A DNA stretch of 64,000 bases from J054 sp963850255 (lineage in GTDB: Bacteria; Pseudomonadota; Gammaproteobacteria; Steroidobacterales; GCA-2729495). The stretch spans positions 62,001 to 126,000 of the forward strand of contig CAWKLL010000024.1 of NCBI GenBank assembly GCA_963850255.1, given 5' to 3'. Positions 1-10,720 of this stretch are shown one piece after another; position 1 is the first letter of the stretch, and each line of letters opens with the position of its first letter. The translations under genes and the position numbers were made by a program. Under the pieces are notes generated by a model. That model worked only from the letters and a program-made list of their open reading frames with translations. It was not told the DNA's origin and ran no database searches.

Positions 1-3000
1 CTTCTTCGGCCACCATGAACAGGTAGTTCACGACATGTTCCGGCTTGCCGGCGAACTTCTTGCGCAACACCGGATCCTGCGTGGCAATACCGACCGGACA
101 GGTGTTCAGATGACACTTGCGCATCATGATGCAACCCAGGGCGATCAGCGGCGCGGTCGAAAAGCCCATCTCTTCGGCACCCAGCAGTGCGGCGATCACG
201 ACGTCGCGACCGGTTTTCAGGCCGCCGTCGGTCTGCAGCACGACGCGGCTGCGCAGATCGTTCAGCACCAGCGTCTGATGCGTCTCGGCAATACCGAGCT
301 CCCAGGGCAGACCGGCATGCTTGATGCTGGTCAGCGGCGACGCGCCGGTGCCGCCGGAATCACCCGAAATCAGAATGTGGTCGGCGTGCGCTTTGGCCAC
401 ACCGGCAGCGATCGTGCCGACACCGACTTCCGACACCAGCTTGACGCTGATGCGGGCCGCCGGGTTGGCATTCTTCAGATCATGAATCAGCTGCGCCAGA
501 TCTTCGATGGAATAAATATCGTGATGCGGCGGCGGGCTGATCAGGCCAACGCCGGGCGTCGAATAGCGGATGCGGGCAATGATCTCGTCGACCTTGCGCC
601 CAGGCAATTCGCCGCCTTCGCCGGGCTTGGCGCCCTGCGCCATTTTGATCTGCAGCTCGTCGGCATTGGCCAGGTACCAGATCGTGACGCCGAATCGCCC
701 GGACGCAATCTGCTTGATCGCCGAGCGCCTCGAATCGCCCGTCGGCATCGGTTGAAGCGCTCCGGGTCTTCGCCACCTTCACCGGTATTGCTCTTGCCGC
801 CCAGGCGGTTCATCGCGATCGCCAGCGTCTCATGGGACTCGGCCGAGATCGAGCCGAAGCTCATCGCGCCGGTACAGAAACGCTTGACGATTTCGCTGGC
901 AGGTTCAACTTCGTCCAGCGGAATCGGCTTGTTAGCTGCGACGTCGAATCGCAGCAGACCACGCAGCGTGCAGGCATGGCGCGCATCGTCGTTCATCTGC
1001 TTGGCAAAACTGCTCGATAGGCGTCGCTGTTACCGGCGCGCGCGCCACCTGCAGCGAAGCGATAGCTGCCGGGCGTCCAGGCATGCCGCTCACCGGTGCT
1101 GCGCCAGTGGAATTCGCCCGGGTTGGGCAGATCCGGCAAGGTCTGTTCTTCGTCTTCCGGAAAGCCCAGGGCGTGGCGACGCAGGGCTTCTTCTTCCAGC
1201 ACTTCGAAGCCGACGCCCTGCAGCCGACTGGCGGTACCCGCGAAACAACGCTCAATAACCTCGTCGGCGAGACCCAGCGCTTCGAAGATCTGCGCGCCCT
1301 TGTAGGACTGCAGCGTGGAGATGCCCATCTTGGCCATCACCTTGAGCATGCCCTTGGCAACGCCCTTGCGGTAAGCCGCGACTACGGTATGCGTCGTCCG
1401 GGAAGGTCTCCGCATCAAGCAGTCCGTCGGCGCGGGCCTGCCACAAGGCTTCGAATGCGAGATAGGGATTGATGGCGTCAGCACCGTAACCCACCAGCAA
1501 ACAATGATGATGCACTTCGCGCGCTTCGCCGGTTTCCAGCACGATGCCAATCCGCGTGCGTTTGGCCTCACGGATCAGGTGATGATGCACGGCACCGCAG
1601 GCCAGCAAGGCACTCAGGGCAATACGCTCCGGGCCGATGTTGCGATCAGATAAGAACCACCAGGCTATAGCCGTCATCGATGGCCTGCTCAGCCTCGGCA
1701 CAGATCCGCGCCAGGGCAGCTTCCATCCCCGTCCTCGGCGCCGACTTCATAAGTTATATCGATGCTGCGAGTCTTCCAGCCCCGATGATCCATGGCGCGC
1801 AGTGCTGCCATATCTTCGTTGGTCAGAATCGGATGCTTCAGGCGCAGGCGCTTGGCATGCTCCGGCAGGGTCTCGAGCAAATTGCCCTCCGGCCCGATGT
1901 AGCACTCCAGCGACATGATGATTTCTTCGCGAATCGAATCGATCGGCGGATTGGTCACCTGGGCGAACAGTTGCTTGAAGTAGTCGTAGAGCATCCGCGG
2001 CTGGTCGCTGAGCACAGCCAATGCCGAATCGTTGCCCATGGAACCGACCGGATCGCGCAGTTCACGCACCAGCGGCAGCAGCATGAACTGCATGGTTTCG
2101 GTGGTGTAACCAAAGGCCTGCATGCGAGCCAGCAGATCTTCACGCGAGTAGTTAGCTGGCGCATCAACCTCGGTGCAAATCTTTCAGCGCAATACGATTG
2201 TCGGCCAGCCATTCGGCGTAAGGTCGTCGGTTGGCGAATTCGCTCTTGAGATCCTGATCGGCGACAAGTCGCCCCTGCTCGAAATCGACCAGGAACATGC
2301 GACCAGGCTCGAGGCGGCCCTTGGCGCGCACATTGGCCGGATCGACCGGCACCACGCCGACTTCGCTGGCCATGATGACGCGATCGTCCTTGGTCAGGTA
2401 GTAGCGACTCGGCCGCAGTCCGTTGCGATCCAGCACCGCACCGATGTATCGACCATCGGTAAAGGCAATGGAAGCCGGGCCGTCCCAGGGCTCCATCTTG
2501 CAGGAGTGATACTCATAGAAGGCGCGCTTTTCCGGCGCCATCGATTCGTTCTTTTGCCAGGCCTCCGGCACCATCATCATCACGGCGTCCTGCAAGCGTG
2601 CGGCCGCTCATCAGCATGAACTCGAGCACGTTATCGAAAGCGCCCGAATCAGAGGTCTCGGCCTCAATGATCGGAAACAGGCGCTCGTGCTGCTCACCGA
2701 AAACGTCCGTTTTGATCATGCCTTCGCGGGCAGACATCCAGTTGCTATTGCCGCGCAGAGTATTGATCTCACCGTTATGCGACATGAATCGCAACGGCTG
2801 CGCGCGATCCCAACTGGGGAAAGTATTGGTCGAAAAACGCGAGTGCACCATGGCCAGGTGCGAGGTGTAGTCATCTGCCTGCAGGTCGGTATAAAACAAG
2901 CGCAACTGGCCAGGCGTCAGCATGCCTTTGTAGATCATTACCTTGGTCGACAAGCTGCACACATAGAAAGTCAGCGCCTCAGCCAACTGAGGGTCAGTGC

Positions 3001-3556
3001 GCAAGCGATGGCTGGCGCGTTTGCGAATCAGGTAAAGCTTGCGCTCGAAGGCATCGCCTTCAACATCGTCGGCAGCAGCTATGATCAAATGCTCAATGAC
3101 GGGCGCAGCGGCCATGGCCGTGGGGCCGACATCGGCACCGATCGGGTCGGTAGGCACATCGCGCCAGCCAACCAGGGTCTGGCCTTCGTCGACACAAATC
3201 TCGGCCACAACCTGCTTGCAATGCGCGCGTTCGGCAGCATCGCGCGGCAAGAACACGACGCCGGCCGAAAAGCGCCCGGGCTGCGGCAATTCACTGCCCA
3301 GTTCGGTTTTGGCCACGCGCGCCAGAAACTCATGCGGCAGGGCGGTGAGAATACCGGCACCGTCGCCGGTGTTCTTTTCCGCACCGCGGGCGCCGCGGTG
3401 GTCCATACGGCAGGCAAGATGATCGGCATCGACGACGATCTGGTGGCTGCGCTCACCCTTGATATGGGCAACAAAGCCCACACCGCAGCTGTCGCGCTCA
3501 AGCTCAGGGTCGTAAAGGCCCTGGGCGGCAGGAAAACCTTGCCCGTTTCGTCTCAT
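1..3556 (-). CDS. gltB: Glutamate synthase (NADPH) large subunit, 5' part, frameshifted
   Basis: Large subunit of glutamate synthase, which moves the glutamine amide onto 2-oxoglutarate to give two glutamates. The start is ATG at 3556; the N-terminus reads ERDSCGVGFVAH, the class II amidotransferase site whose Cys becomes residue 1 after propeptide removal. Further in are LTKDDRVIMASE, the FMN-domain stretch GAMSFGSISAESHETLA, and SGDSGGTGASPL; the 3' end runs off the window. The reading frame changes at about 2594, 2172, 1733, 1651, 1393, 1017 and 760, mostly by one extra base, while the protein sequence in each frame stays canonical. I therefore think the indels are sequence errors rather than decay. 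gltD would be expected beyond position 1. Confidence 0.93.
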
Positions 3557-3830
3557 ATTTGCGTTCTCATCGCCGTCAGTGCCGCCCGCGCAAGACCCGG
3601 GCCTGCCCGTCGGAACATCCATTTTTGCCGCAGCGGTTTTACCGGCCGACGGGGCATTTAGCCCCCGCGGCCCGGATTTCCGCGATCGTTGTCGCCCCTG
3701 CTGGCTGGGTCGGCGGTGGCCTGGGCCCGCGCCGGACCGCCACTTCGCCGAAGGGCTATTCTAAACTATTGTTTTTTCTGGGTTTTTAGCGGCTGCTCAG
3801 AATTTCCACTCAGGCGACCCAGAACCCTTA

Positions 3831-3860
3831 ATTATAGGCTAGCAGGGCATGTTGCCTCAA
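3831..3860 (-). promoter_or_regulatory. Candidate sigma-70 promoter for gltB
   Basis: On the minus strand TTGAGG (3860-3855), an 18-base spacer and a perfect TATAAT (3836-3831) point towards gltB, leaving a leader of about 270 nt. The rest of the 3557-3936 gap is GC-rich and I see no gene, riboswitch fold or clear terminator in it. A plus-strand promoter for the DUF924 gene is not obvious. Confidence 0.5.
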
Positions 3861-3936
3861 CGTCGATCAGAACGGCTATACAGCAAGGCCACCAGGGAGA
3901 CCTGACCGCATCAATGGTTCATGCCATGATTAGCAA

Positions 3937-4572
3937 ATGAACGAACAAGAGATCCAGCGGGTCCTGGACTTCTGGTTCACCGACTGTCAGCGCGACGCGC
4001 CTAATATTGATGCCCGCATGGATCGCTGGTTCGGCAGCGACGCAGCGCTGGACGAGCAGATCCGCGTGGAATTCTCTGAGATGCTTGAGCGCGCAGCTGC
4101 CGGCGAACTGGATTCATGGAGCAGCTCACCAACCGGGCGTCTGGCTCTGATCATCCTGCTGGACCAGTTTTCGCGAAATATTTATCGCGGCACGGCGCAG
4201 GCTTACGCCCAGGATCACAAGTCACTGAAGCTATGCGTCGAAGGCACGGTCGACGGCACCTACAAACAACTCAGCCCCGAACAACAGCTATTCTTCTTTA
4301 TGCCGTTGCAACACGCTGAGTCGCTCAAGATCCAGGAAAAATCCGTCAGCGTCTATCAGGCCCTGGCCAAACGCGTATCCGAAACCCTGCGCGAGACCTT
4401 TAATACATCGGCGCATTTTGCCGAACTGCATCGGGACATCATTGCGGAGTTTGGCCGTTTCCCGCACCGCAACGGCGTGCTGGGTCGCGAGAACACTGCG
4501 GACGAGGAAGAATACCTGTCGGGCGAAGCACCGAACTTCGGCCAAAGTCAAAACCTGGAGACCATGCAATGA
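3937..4572 (+). CDS. DUF924 family protein
   Basis: 211-residue soluble protein of the DUF924 family (tetratricopeptide-like all-helical fold, function unknown). Family marks are the opening VLDFWFTDCQ, the central LIILLDQFSRNIYRGTAQAY and FFFMPLQHAESL, and the closing FGRFPHRNGVLGRENTADE. The length is normal for the family. The ATG at 3937 is the first start that gives the usual N-terminus. It overlaps the following thiolase gene by four bases (ATGA), so the two are probably translated together, but DUF924 has no established metabolic role that would explain the pairing. Confidence 0.9.
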   Translation: MNEQEIQRVLDFWFTDCQRDAPNIDARMDRWFGSDAALDEQIRVEFSEMLERAAAGELDSWSSSPTGRLALIILLDQFSRNIYRGTAQAYAQDHKSLKLCVEGTVDGTYKQLSPEQQLFFFMPLQHAESLKIQEKSVSVYQALAKRVSETLRETFNTSAHFAELHRDIIAEFGRFPHRNGVLGRENTADEEEYLSGEAPNFGQSQNLETMQ

Positions 4573-5846
4573 ATTACCAGCCGCCGCGCCGTGTGGCGAT
4601 TATCGGCAGCAGCCGCATTCCTTTTGCGCGCGCTAACACTGCCTATTCGGAAGAGTCCAACCAGGAAATGATGACGGCTGTCCTGAGCAGCCTGGTGGAC
4701 AAATTCAAGCTGCAGGGCTTGCGCCTGGGTGATGTTTCGCTGGGTGCCGTAATTAAACATTCGAGCGACTGGAACCTGGCGAGGGAATGCGTACTGGGCA
4801 CAGAGCTGTCGCGCGAAACGCCGGCATTTGATTTGCAACGTGCCTGCGGCACCAGCCTGGAAGCAGCCATACAGATAGGCAACAAGATCGCGCTGGGACA
4901 AATAGATGCCGGTATTGCGGCAGGTACCGACAGCATCAGCGACGCACCGATCGTGTTCAAAGAAGAATTCCGTGAAATTTTATTGCGCAGTGCACGCGGA
5001 CGGAGTACCGGCGACAAACTGAAGCCCTGGCTGGATTTGCGGCCCGGACACCTGTCACCTGATTTCCCCGGCGTGGTCGAACCGCGCACCGGACTCAGCA
5101 TGGGCGAGAGCACTGAACTGACCGCCAAGGAGTGGGGCATCACCCGGGAAGCTCAGGATGAACTCGCACTAACCAGTCATCAGCGCGCGGCCGCTGCATG
5201 GGATGATGGTTTTTACGACGACCTGGTAGTGGCGCACAACGGCCTGACACAAGACAACAACATCCGTCGTGATTCCTCCCTGGAGCGACTTGCCAAACTA
5301 AAACCTGTATTCGATCGCAGTGCCGGCACCATGACTGCCGGCAACAGCACACCACTAACGGACGGATCAGCCGGCGTGCTCCTGGCGTCGGAAGACTGGG
5401 CGCGGGAGCGGGGCCTGCCCGTGCAGGCTTACCTGCGTTACGGCAAGGTGGCTGCCGTCGACTTTGTTGATCGTGACGGTTTGCTAATGGCGCCTGCCTT
5501 CTCAATCTCCGACATGCTCAAGGACGCTGATCTGGGCTTTGCGGATTTTGATCTGTTCGAGATTCACGAGGCATTTGCCGCCCAGACCCTGGCCACGCTG
5601 GCGGCCTGGGAAGACGCAGACTTCTGTCGCCAGCGCCTCGACCGCGCTCAGCCGCTGGGCAGTATCGATCGAGACAAGCTGAATACGCGCGGCGGCAGCC
5701 TTGCGATGGGACACCCCTTCGCCGCTACTGGCGCACGCATCGTCGGTGGCCTGGCAAAAATGCTGGAACAGCGCGGCAGCGGCCGCGGATTTATTTCTGT
5801 ATGCACCGCAGGCGGCATGGGCGTCACAGCCATCCTTGAGCGCTAG
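4569..5846 (+). CDS. Acetyl-CoA acyltransferase (thiolase)
   Basis: 425-residue thiolase, close in length to FadI of the anaerobic/alternative beta-oxidation complex. The nucleophile is Cys93 in QRACGTSL; EIHEAFAAQ, His382 in GGSLAMGHPFAATG and Cys412 in CTAGGMG complete the active site. The family either cleaves 3-ketoacyl-CoA with CoA or condenses acetyl-CoA units; sequence alone does not settle which. The start overlaps the DUF924 stop. No hydratase/dehydrogenase partner (fadJ) lies next to it, so assignment as fadI is not secure. A 107-base gap with no clear terminator follows. Confidence 0.9.
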   Translation: MNYQPPRRVAIIGSSRIPFARANTAYSEESNQEMMTAVLSSLVDKFKLQGLRLGDVSLGAVIKHSSDWNLARECVLGTELSRETPAFDLQRACGTSLEAAIQIGNKIALGQIDAGIAAGTDSISDAPIVFKEEFREILLRSARGRSTGDKLKPWLDLRPGHLSPDFPGVVEPRTGLSMGESTELTAKEWGITREAQDELALTSHQRAAAAWDDGFYDDLVVAHNGLTQDNNIRRDSSLERLAKLKPVFDRSAGTMTAGNSTPLTDGSAGVLLASEDWARERGLPVQAYLRYGKVAAVDFVDRDGLLMAPAFSISDMLKDADLGFADFDLFEIHEAFAAQTLATLAAWEDADFCRQRLDRAQPLGSIDRDKLNTRGGSLAMGHPFAATGARIVGGLAKMLEQRGSGRGFISVCTAGGMGVTAILER

Positions 5847-5953
5847 GCTCAAGACAGGCATACCCGGCGGCAGGCCAACCTGCAGCGCAGCCGAGCAGTT
5901 GGCTGCCAGCTGCCACAGCTCGGCAAAGAATTAGGACACGATAAAGGCCCGAA

Positions 5954-7682
5954 ATGGATACGTTTAACTACTTTCTGGAGGCCGCCAACGGCATCCTCTG
6001 GCATAACTCGGTGCTGTTCGTGATCCTGATCACCGGCATACTGTTTACGGTCTGGAGCGGATTCTCCCAGTACCGCGCGCTGACCCATGGCTTCCACGTG
6101 CTGCGCGGCCGCTACGACAATCCCGATGATCCGGGCGCAATCAACCATTTTCAGGCCCTGTCCGCCGCACTGTCAGCGACGGTTGGTCTCGGCAATATCG
6201 GCGGCGTGGCACTGGCTATCAGTCTCGGCGGCCCCGGTGCGGTGTTCTGGATGTGGCTGGTGGGTTTTGTCGGTATGGCCCTTAAGCTCACCGAAGTCAC
6301 CTTATCCATGCTGTATCGAAACACTGAGGATCCAGACAACCCGCATGGCGGCCCGATGTGGGTTATCAGCAAGTCGCTGGCTAGAAAAGGCCCGGGTTGG
6401 GCGCGCTTCGGCAAGGCCCTTGGTGCAATTTTTTGCGTCACGCTACTGATCTCGACTATCACCAGCGGCAACATGTTCCAGGCCTGGAATGTGGGCGAGC
6501 TGACAGAAGCCTATTTCGGTATTCCCAGCATCGTTTGCGGCATCGTGCTGGCGATCATGGTTGGCATGGTGATTATCGGCGGCATCAAACGTATTGGCGC
6601 TGTGGCCGGTCGGCTGGTGCCGGTGATGATTACGCTGTATTTGCTGGCCGCCTTCTATGTGCTGTCGGTCAACATCGCTGAGATACCGGCCATGTTCACC
6701 CTGATCATCACCGCGGCTTTTTCACCCACCGAAGCCACCGGTGCGTTCCTCGGCGGCACCATGGGCTATGCCTTCCTGTTCGGCATGAAGCGCGCGTTAT
6801 TCTCCAATGAAGTTGGCCAGGGATCTTCGCCCATCGCGCATTCCGCCGCCAAAACCAACGAGCCGGTGCGCGAGGGCATCGTCGCCGGCCTGGAACCTTT
6901 TATCGATACCCTGGTGGTCTGCACGCTAACGGCATTGGTCATCCTCTCCACCGGTATCTGGAATCGTGATGCCGCTTTCGAACTGGAAAGCCTGCCGCGT
7001 GTGCAGGCCGGCGCAGAGCAGAGCTGGCAGTTCACGCCGACACCGCTACCGACCGCGGCCGGCAATAGCTGGCTTGAGAACGACAAACTTTTTGTCGTCG
7101 TGAATGCACACGACAATCCGCAGACACCTAATCAGCTTCATCAGCTGGACGGCACCGTAGTCGCGGCACCGGGCGGTGGCCTGATGATTGAATGGGTCAG
7201 CTTTACCAGCGCAGAAAGACCGGCTCTGCGCGACCGGCGAGTTTTCGAAACCCTGGTGGGCGCAACGCTGACAGCGCGAGCCTTTGATTCGGTAACGCCT
7301 GGCCTGGGCAAATGGCTGGTGACGCTGGCGTCCTGGCTATTCGCCTTTTCCACCATGATTTCCTGGAGCTACTACGGTGAGCAGGGCATGGTTTACCTGG
7401 CCGGCGAAAAATCAGTGCTGGGCTACAAGCTGGTTTACTGCCTGCTGAGCAGTGGTGGCGACCTCGGGATTTTTGAAAACCGATACCGAACTCGACAACC
7501 TGACCGGGATCGGCACCGGCGTCATGCTGTTTGCCAACTTGCCGATAATGCTATATCTCGGCCACCAGGCCATGCTGGCTTACAAGAACTACATTCGCCG
7601 ACTCGACGAGGGCCGCCTTGGTCCTGGCCACGAGCCACCGAGCCTGGAAGATCTGATCAGCGGCAAAGACGTCGAGCGCTAA
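5954..7682 (+). CDS. AGCS family sodium:alanine symporter, one frameshift, large outside loop
   Basis: Sodium-coupled amino acid carrier of the alanine/glycine:cation symporter family. Family marks are SATVGLGNIGGVALAI, NPHGGPMWVISK, NEVGQGSSPIAHSAAKT and SWSYYGEQGM. The frame changes near 7445-7455: the first frame runs to CLLSSG and the second continues with the last helix (VMLFANLPIMLYLG) and a cytoplasmic tail ending at 7682. Rejoined, the protein is about 576 residues, over 100 more than usual. The excess is mainly a polar, probably beta-rich stretch at roughly residues 336-425 between two membrane helices, predicted outside the membrane. Specificity for alanine, glycine or another small amino acid cannot be told. 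Confidence 0.88.
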
Positions 7683-7732
7683 CATCAACCACCGGCCCGC
7701 CACTGGCTGGCGATGACGGAACGGAGTAGGGC

Positions 7733-9043
7733 ATGAGTCGCAGCCTGGCACGTAGCTGGCAAAGCGTGAAAGACATGGGCGGGACTTTCGGCCTGGCCGC
7801 CCTGGTGATGGCCGCGGGAATTTTTGCCGCATTTCAGTTTGTCGGCCCGCCTCCGCCTGACCGAATTTCCCTGGCGACGGGTCAGGCCGGTGGCGCCTAC
7901 CAGGCCTTCGGTGAACGCTATGCGGAGCTGCTGCTTCGTGAGGGCATTACCGTCGAGCTGCGTGAAAGCGCCGGTTCCGTTGAAAACCTCCAGTTGCTAG
8001 ATAACGGCGAAGTGGATATCGGCTTCGTGCAAAGCGGCCTGGCCGGCGAATTCGCCACCAGCGAGGTAGTCGGGCTAGGCACCCTGTATCTGGAGCCGCT
8101 GTGGCTTTTCTTGCGCAAAGACCTGGCACCGGACGATATTGGCAGTCTGGCAGGTCAGCGCATCGCCATCGGTGCCTCGGGTAGTGGCACCCGGGCCATT
8201 GCTTTCGAACTTCTTAAAATTAACGGTCTTGACGAAGGCAACAGCCAGTTGCTGGAGATCGGCGACCAGCAAGCCGCCAAATTACTGCGCGACGGGGGCG
8301 CGGACGCGGCGTTTTTCGTAGGCGCAGCAGATTCTGAAATTATCCAGACCCTGACTGACAGGGAAGACTTGAAGCTTTTCGATTTCAAGAGAAGCCAGGC
8401 TTACACACGAATTTATCGATTTCTGTCACCCATCCTGCTGCCAGAAGGCGTGCTGGATCTGGAGGCAAATCTGCCACCGCAGGACGTGCACATGATCGCG
8501 CCGGGCGCAATTCTGGCGGCTAACAGCAGTCTGCACCCGGCCCTGGTGGACCTGTTACTGATCGCAGCCGGGGAAATTCATGGCGGCGACAGCCTGCTCG
8601 CCAGGGCTGGCGATTTTCCCACGTCACGCTATGTCGATCTGCCGCTGAGCCCGGATGCCGAGCGACATTTTGAATTCGGCCCGCCATTTCTAATGCGTTA
8701 TCTCCCGTTCTGGGCAGCCACGCTGGTAGATCGCCTTTGGGTATTGCTGTTGCCCCTGATCGGCCTGGCGATTCCGTTATTCAAACTGGTATTGCCGGCT
8801 TATCGCTGGCGAATACGCCGACGCCTGTTGCGCATGTACCGGGAACTGGACTCGCTGGATCCCGCCCAGGTGTCGTTGATCGATGACGACGATCAGCGCC
8901 GACGCTACGCGCGCCTGGAGTCCATCGATCAGGAAGTCGCGGAACTGGCGGTGCCGCGCGGCTATACCGACGACGTTTACAAGTTGCGACGCGATGTGGA
9001 CCTGATGCGCAGGCGCCTGCACTCCGGGGATTCGCCCGATTGA
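7733..9043 (+). CDS. TAXI family TRAP-type solute-binding protein with C-terminal membrane anchor
   Basis: 436-residue periplasmic binding protein of the TAXI group. After one N-terminal membrane segment (about 19-37) come ISLATGQAGGAYQAFG and the ligand-domain stretch GQRIAIGASGSGTRAIAFELL. Unlike secreted TAXI proteins, it has a C-terminal hydrophobic hairpin (about residues 320-350, FWAATLVDRLWVLLLPLIGL) and then a charged, probably helical cytoplasmic tail rich in Arg and Asp. The ligand of the family is often glutamate or unknown. No TRAP membrane subunit flanks it; the only TRAP permease in the window (dctQM) has its own DctP. It follows the AGCS gene by 50 bases on the same strand. Confidence 0.85.
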   Translation: MSRSLARSWQSVKDMGGTFGLAALVMAAGIFAAFQFVGPPPPDRISLATGQAGGAYQAFGERYAELLLREGITVELRESAGSVENLQLLDNGEVDIGFVQSGLAGEFATSEVVGLGTLYLEPLWLFLRKDLAPDDIGSLAGQRIAIGASGSGTRAIAFELLKINGLDEGNSQLLEIGDQQAAKLLRDGGADAAFFVGAADSEIIQTLTDREDLKLFDFKRSQAYTRIYRFLSPILLPEGVLDLEANLPPQDVHMIAPGAILAANSSLHPALVDLLLIAAGEIHGGDSLLARAGDFPTSRYVDLPLSPDAERHFEFGPPFLMRYLPFWAATLVDRLWVLLLPLIGLAIPLFKLVLPAYRWRIRRRLLRMYRELDSLDPAQVSLIDDDDQRRRYARLESIDQEVAELAVPRGYTDDVYKLRRDVDLMRRRLHSGDSPD

Positions 9044-9161
9044 GTCAACGATGAGTAGTTCGTTTCCGCAACACTGAACAGCGCAGCTTGTCACCCAAGC
9101 CAAGCGTTTGCTGGCAGTCGAAAGACCGTTGCCTGGCTGCGCCCCTGGGTTCAGGCGACCA

Positions 9162-10256
9162 TTATTCCAACAGGGCGGCGACGGCATCGCCGATGGCCAG
9201 CGACGCGGTCAAGCCGGGCGACTCAATCCCGAACAGGTTAACCAGGCCGGCAAGCCCGTGGTCTGCGGGGCCCTGCAATACAAAGTCGGCAGCCGCTTCG
9301 CCCGGGCCGGATATTTTCGGTCGCACACCCGTGTAGGCCGGTTGCAAGGCACTGCTGTCGAGATCGGGATAGTAGCGCCGGATAGCGGTAATAAATTCGT
9401 CACGGTGACTGTCGTCAAAGTCGTAGTTCAGTTCATCGATCCAGCGTACGTCCGGCCCGAAGCGCACACCACCCGCCATGTCCAGCGTCACGTGCACGCC
9501 CAGTCCGCCGCCGCCCGCCTGCGGATAAACCAGGTGTCTGAACGGCGCCTTGCCCGACAGGCTGTAGTAGTGTCCCTTGGCGAGGAATGCGCGGGGCACC
9601 ATCGCGGGGTCAAGCCCGTCGATACGGGCGGCCACAGCGGGCGCGTCCAGACCGGCAGCGTTTATCAGCTGGCGACAGGCCACGCGCGTGTCACCCGCGA
9701 CGATCTCGAAGCCATGCTCGAGACAATGAACGGCATCTACCGGACTGTTAAACGCCAGCATGCCGCCCGCATCTTCCAGGTCGCCCTGCAGCGCGAGCAT
9801 GTAACTGTGGCTGTCCAGTATCCCGGTAGACGGAGAAAACAGGCCGCCAACTGCGCGCACTGACGGCTCCATTTCGTGAACCTCGGCCTGGCTGAGCGGG
9901 CGCAAATCGTTGACGCCGTTTTTCACCGCCTGGGCCTGGTAGGCAGACAGCGTATCGAGTTCGTCCTCGGTCACCGCAACAATCAGTTTGCCGACGCGTC
10001 GATACGGCAAAGCCTTCTTTTCACAATACGCATACAACGCCTGTTTGCCTGCCACGCAAAGCTGCGCTTTCAGCGAACCGGTCGGATAGTAAATTCCCGC
10101 GTGAATAACTTCTGAATTTCGGCTGCTGGTGCCTGTGCCGATGGCATCAACGGCTTCGGCCACCACCACTTCGCGGCCAGCCAGTGCCAGGGCTCGCGCT
10201 ACTGCCAGGCCAACCGCGCCGGCGCCGATGACAACACTGTCAACGCGCCCGGTCAT
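9162..10256 (-). CDS. FAD-dependent oxidoreductase, L-2-hydroxyglutarate dehydrogenase-like
   Basis: 364-residue DAO-fold flavoenzyme. The FAD-binding start VVIGAGAVGLAVARAL is followed by TSSRNSEVIHAGIYYPTGSL, a stretch typical of the L2HGDH/LhgO group, and the C-terminus has LFGIESPGLTASLAIG. Such enzymes oxidise a 2-hydroxy acid or amino acid and pass electrons to quinone; the substrate here is an inference. ATG at 10256 is chosen because it directly precedes the Rossmann strand; upstream codons would run into the CBS gene. It starts only eight bases after the CBS gene stop, so the two are probably cotranscribed. The 118 bases between its end and the TAXI gene hold nothing I can identify. 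Confidence 0.85.
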   Translation of the reverse strand: MTGRVDSVVIGAGAVGLAVARALALAGREVVVAEAVDAIGTGTSSRNSEVIHAGIYYPTGSLKAQLCVAGKQALYAYCEKKALPYRRVGKLIVAVTEDELDTLSAYQAQAVKNGVNDLRPLSQAEVHEMEPSVRAVGGLFSPSTGILDSHSYMLALQGDLEDAGGMLAFNSPVDAVHCLEHGFEIVAGDTRVACRQLINAAGLDAPAVAARIDGLDPAMVPRAFLAKGHYYSLSGKAPFRHLVYPQAGGGGLGVHVTLDMAGGVRFGPDVRWIDELNYDFDDSHRDEFITAIRRYYPDLDSSALQPAYTGVRPKISGPGEAAADFVLQGPADHGLAGLVNLFGIESPGLTASLAIGDAVAALLE

Positions 10257-10263
10257 GAAAACT

Positions 10264-10707
10264 TCAACCGTGCAGGGACTGCCCGGTGATGTAGTCGTGC
10301 AGCTGGTCGATAACGAACTGCTGTTCGGCAATCACGGCCTTCACCAGGTCGCCGATGGAAATCACGCCGATCACCTGCTTGTGATCCACCACCGGCAGGT
10401 GCCGCGCGCGTTTGTCTGTCATCAAAGCCATGCAGTCTTCGATACTGCGATCGGGCGCCACGCAGAGTACGCGCGTTGACATGATTTCGTGAACTTTGGC
10501 ATCGCGAGACGAGCGACCTTCCAGTGCAACTTTGCGCGCGTAGTCGCGTTCCGTGACGATACCAACAGGCTTGGCTTCCTGCATCACCAGCAGGGCACCG
10601 ATACGCTTGTTCGACATGATTTCGATGGCGGAAAAAATGGTCGCCTCGGGATCTACCGACCAGACGTCGTTGCCCTTGGTATTGAGAATATCCTGAACCA
10701 GCCGCAT
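10264..10707 (-). CDS. Tandem CBS domain protein
   Basis: 147-residue protein made almost only of two CBS repeats, roughly residues 8-65 (with GALLVMQEAKPVGIVTERDY) and 72-130 (with RHLPVVDHKQVIGVISIGDL). Such pairs bind adenosyl nucleotides and usually control a partner, but no partner domain is fused here. The ATG at 10707 is preceded by GGGGGGAA at good spacing, which decides the start over upstream codons. Upstream, two inverted repeats sit in its leader. Its role beside a flavoenzyme is unknown. Confidence 0.9.
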   Translation of the reverse strand: MRLVQDILNTKGNDVWSVDPEATIFSAIEIMSNKRIGALLVMQEAKPVGIVTERDYARKVALEGRSSRDAKVHEIMSTRVLCVAPDRSIEDCMALMTDKRARHLPVVDHKQVIGVISIGDLVKAVIAEQQFVIDQLHDYITGQSLHG

Positions 10708-10720
10708 AAACGTTCCCCCC

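Noticed and set aside
2687..3661. A 324-residue plus-strand frame opposite the glutamate synthase start
   Set aside because: It mirrors the conserved amidotransferase domain on the other strand.
3557..3830. A riboswitch in the long gltB leader
   Set aside because: The GC-rich leader folds in many ways, but I cannot match it to the glutamine or other known riboswitch cores.
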